Assembly: GCA_002706765.1 (NCBI GenBank)
Contig: PAJV01000065.1
Coordinates: 1 to 64,000, forward strand
DNA from: Gimesia sp.
GTDB taxonomy: Bacteria > Planctomycetota > Planctomycetia > Planctomycetales > Planctomycetaceae
Length of the DNA: 64,000 nucleotides
Reading direction: 5' to 3'
Both the position numbers and the translations under genes were made by a program. Of this stretch, positions 62,389-64,000 are shown one piece after another (positions within the stretch are counted from its first letter, which is position 1; each line of letters begins with the position of its first letter). The notes under the pieces are model-generated. The model had not been told where the DNA came from. It did no database searches and saw only the letters and a program-made list of their open reading frames with translations.

Positions 62389-63861
62389 CTAATCGGTTTT
62401 TGCAGGGTCCCACCAGGCATCCAGTAATCGTCGCAGCTCAGCCAGGGACTCAGCCTGTTCGGGGTCGTCGATCAGGTTCTGCGTTTCTCCCGGATCGTGT
62501 TCCAGATCGAACAGCACATCGCCGTTGGTGTAATTGTTCCAGGTTTTTCCCTGCGCATTCGGGTTATGAGAAGTGATCAGTTTCAGGTTCCCTTTGCGAA
62601 TCCAGCGGTGTGCAACTTCGCGTCCCGGCTGGTTCAAAGCCGTCGCATCTCCCGGAAAGACTTCTCCATAGACGGCGCGATCTTCCGGCAATGTTGCTTT
62701 CCCGCGCGCCGATGGCAGCAGGTTGACGCCGGGCAGCTTTGCGGCTTGCTTCCCCTGCCCGGCTGCATGCAGCAGTGTGGGCACGATATCAATACTGCTG
62801 ACCAGTGCCGTATGCGTGGCTGGTTTTGTATGTCCGTCCCAGCGGATCAGAATGGGCGAACGCAGACCATCTTCAAAGGGGGAGCGTTTACTTTCTTTGG
62901 TATGGTGAAAGTTCTCGCGTGGCTTCATCGGTCTCTCGCCCGGCGTCCAGCCATTGTCGATGACGAACAGAAACAGCGTGTTCTTGAGGTCGGCTTGCTG
63001 TTCCACAAACTGGACCAGTTCTCCGACGGTATCATCGAACTGCGAGCAACTGGCGTAATATGCGATTTCATGTTTCGCCACGCGCGGATTGTTGCGATAC
63101 AGGTCGAAATATTTTTGAGGCGAATCGTGTGGCTGGTGTGGCAGATAGGGAGCATACCAGACCAGCCACGGCGTGGAGTTCTGTTCGCAGTCTGTGACGA
63201 AATCGTAAATCGGCTGCATGGTCTCCCGGCCGATCTTCAATCCCCAGTCTCCATTGCCGTGAGCCACCAGTGTGCCGTTTGCCAGTTTGCGGTTCCCGCC
63301 GAACGACTGGCCGGGAACTGGTTCAAAAATGGTCATGCCTTCAGTAAAGCCGGCGTTGCGATAATGGCCTTCCCAGAACTTGCCTGTCTGCAGGCAGCGA
63401 TAACCGTTCGCCGCCAGGATGCGTGGCAGTGTATCGACGTTTTTGATCAGTTGAAACGCCTGGCTGCGGGTCGACTCGTATTCGTTGCGCGAAGTCATTT
63501 TATTGAAAGCACTGTTGCCTGGAGGCGGATGGTTATAGTGGATCCCGCTCTGATGCGGATAAAGGCCGGTCAAGAGCGTGGCCAGCGAGGGACTGCAGAC
63601 ACTCGTCGGCAGATAGCCATTCACATAGCGGGCCGACTGCTGTGCCAGACGATCGATGTGGGGCGTCTGAATCTCTGTGTTGCCCATAAAACCGAAATCG
63701 CGAAAGGTTTGATCGTCTGAAATAATCATCACAATATTGGGAGATCGTGCAGGTTCCGCTGCGGCCAGCTTCCCCGGAGAGCCGAGGAAAACAGAAAGAG
63801 ACAGTATCAGGAAGAACGCATTCCAGAATGCTGACAGGGCATCAATTTGAGTGCGTTTCAT
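62389..63861 (-). CDS. Exported sulfatase-family protein with altered signature
   Basis: The start at ATG 63861 has GGGAGAG upstream; the longer frame is not needed. The product has 490 residues with a signal peptide ending KLAAAEP. The S1 sulfatase fold starts PNIVMIISDDQTFRDFG (metal ligands). At the formylglycine site the sequence is SVCSPSLATLLTG. So Cys89 and Pro91 are kept but the Arg of the Cys-x-Pro-x-Arg motif is Leu93. Further motifs are TGKFWEGHYR and LFVIDNGWTPGE. It is likely periplasmic. Whether Cys89 is converted to formylglycine is uncertain. The gene converges on the RraA gene, ten bases away. Confidence 0.85.
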   Translation of the reverse strand: MKRTQIDALSAFWNAFFLILSLSVFLGSPGKLAAAEPARSPNIVMIISDDQTFRDFGFMGNTEIQTPHIDRLAQQSARYVNGYLPTSVCSPSLATLLTGLYPHQSGIHYNHPPPGNSAFNKMTSRNEYESTRSQAFQLIKNVDTLPRILAANGYRCLQTGKFWEGHYRNAGFTEGMTIFEPVPGQSFGGNRKLANGTLVAHGNGDWGLKIGRETMQPIYDFVTDCEQNSTPWLVWYAPYLPHQPHDSPQKYFDLYRNNPRVAKHEIAYYASCSQFDDTVGELVQFVEQQADLKNTLFLFVIDNGWTPGERPMKPRENFHHTKESKRSPFEDGLRSPILIRWDGHTKPATHTALVSSIDIVPTLLHAAGQGKQAAKLPGVNLLPSARGKATLPEDRAVYGEVFPGDATALNQPGREVAHRWIRKGNLKLITSHNPNAQGKTWNNYTNGDVLFDLEHDPGETQNLIDDPEQAESLAELRRLLDAWWDPAKTD

Positions 63862-64000
63862 TGGTGCGAATCTCTCCCTATTAAAATCGAGACGGTTTCC
63901 AGTCATTCAGCATAGCTTGAAGGGACGGGGCTGTCATTCCGAATCTGCGTTATGAAATTCCACTTTCGCCGCAACTCTGCCCTTCTGGAAACGGTATCTG
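63862..64000. other. Window end, no gene seen
   Basis: The last 139 bases hold the upstream region of the sulfatase gene and no recognisable coding start on either strand. Confidence 0.5.

Noticed and set aside
62497-63720. 407-codon open frame antisense to the sulfatase gene
   Set aside because: The sulfatase gene has signal peptide and family motifs; the antisense product has none and mirrors its codon positions.
1-64000. tRNA, rRNA, insertion sequences, prophage or integrase genes
   Set aside because: None of their typical motifs or proteins were seen when reading both strands; a tRNA scan was not possible here.

Overview
The window reads like a chromosome segment of a free-living Planctomycetota bacterium, most likely a Planctomycetaceae member close to Gimesia. 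This is an inference from content: Tat-exported Gfo/Idh/MocA oxidoreductases, a secreted sulfatase, a neutral-ceramidase-like protein, an MlrC/M81 protein, a tetrahydromethanopterin-type Fae homologue, WD40 and leucine-rich-repeat exported proteins, and many short single-gene transcription units on both strands with long untranslated gaps. No rRNA, tRNA, CRISPR array, insertion sequence or prophage was seen.

Layout. 1-5.1 kb: a cluster of REP-like hairpins, a DUF6959 gene, exported proteins of unknown role, a Dabb protein and a ceramidase-like protein. 5.2-7 kb: flavohaemoprotein hmp divergent from an Rrf2/NsrR-type regulator. 7.1-9 kb: two adjacent exported proteins, one basic (Gln/Arg) and one extremely acidic (Asp/Glu/Tyr/Trp). 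9.0-9.6 kb: no gene, but a run of hairpins ending in a terminator that looks like a small RNA. 9.7-16 kb: Fae-like protein, WD40 lipoprotein, acetylxylan-esterase-like hydrolase and an SLC12-type cation-chloride transporter. 16-24.5 kb: cytochrome c-like protein, an A+T-rich membrane gene, GNAT, Gfo/Idh/MocA, a CbbX-type AAA+ ATPase with a zinc ribbon, and a MarR-TauE unit with a clear operator. 24.7-29.6 kb: MscS channel, nitrilase, a 58-residue membrane protein, DUF3050, glyoxalase-fold protein and a membrane protein. 30-35.8 kb: Tat-exported metallo-beta-lactamase-fold protein, COG0523 GTPase, exported TPR-like protein, DUF442 phosphatase, Rho_N-domain protein and a methyltransferase.

35.9-37.9 kb is the least ordinary part. 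It holds a DUF7710 gene, an unknown gene and a larger gene packed with overlaps. Two of them are broken by one-base frameshifts at GGG runs, and a further reading-frame fragment and another small gene follow. It resembles a decaying immunity-gene array of the polymorphic-toxin kind, but no toxin is identifiable. 37.9-44.8 kb: a DUF442 protein with Ser in place of the catalytic Cys, glutamine amidotransferase, glycosyltransferase, archaeal-type phosphoglycerate mutase (apgM) and an ExbB/ExbD-like pair. 44.8-47.8 kb: tdh-kbl threonine catabolism divergent from an XRE-cupin regulator, with helically phased boxes between them. 47.9-56.8 kb: SBF-type transporter, lipoprotein, kdsA, DAG-kinase-family lipid kinase, a PAS-GAF-receiver protein, a second Gfo/Idh/MocA protein and a small Pro/Tyr/Val-rich exported protein.

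57-64 kb: a probable sugar-acid catabolic locus. UxuA-type dehydratase, enolase-superfamily dehydratase and an M81/MlrC protein lie in one operon. This is divergent from an IclR regulator that overlaps an RraA-type aldolase gene, and an exported sulfatase with an altered sulfatase signature converges on it. This locus and the broken small-gene array are the best candidates for something not yet described. Everything here was read by eye: no database search or folding calculation was run.
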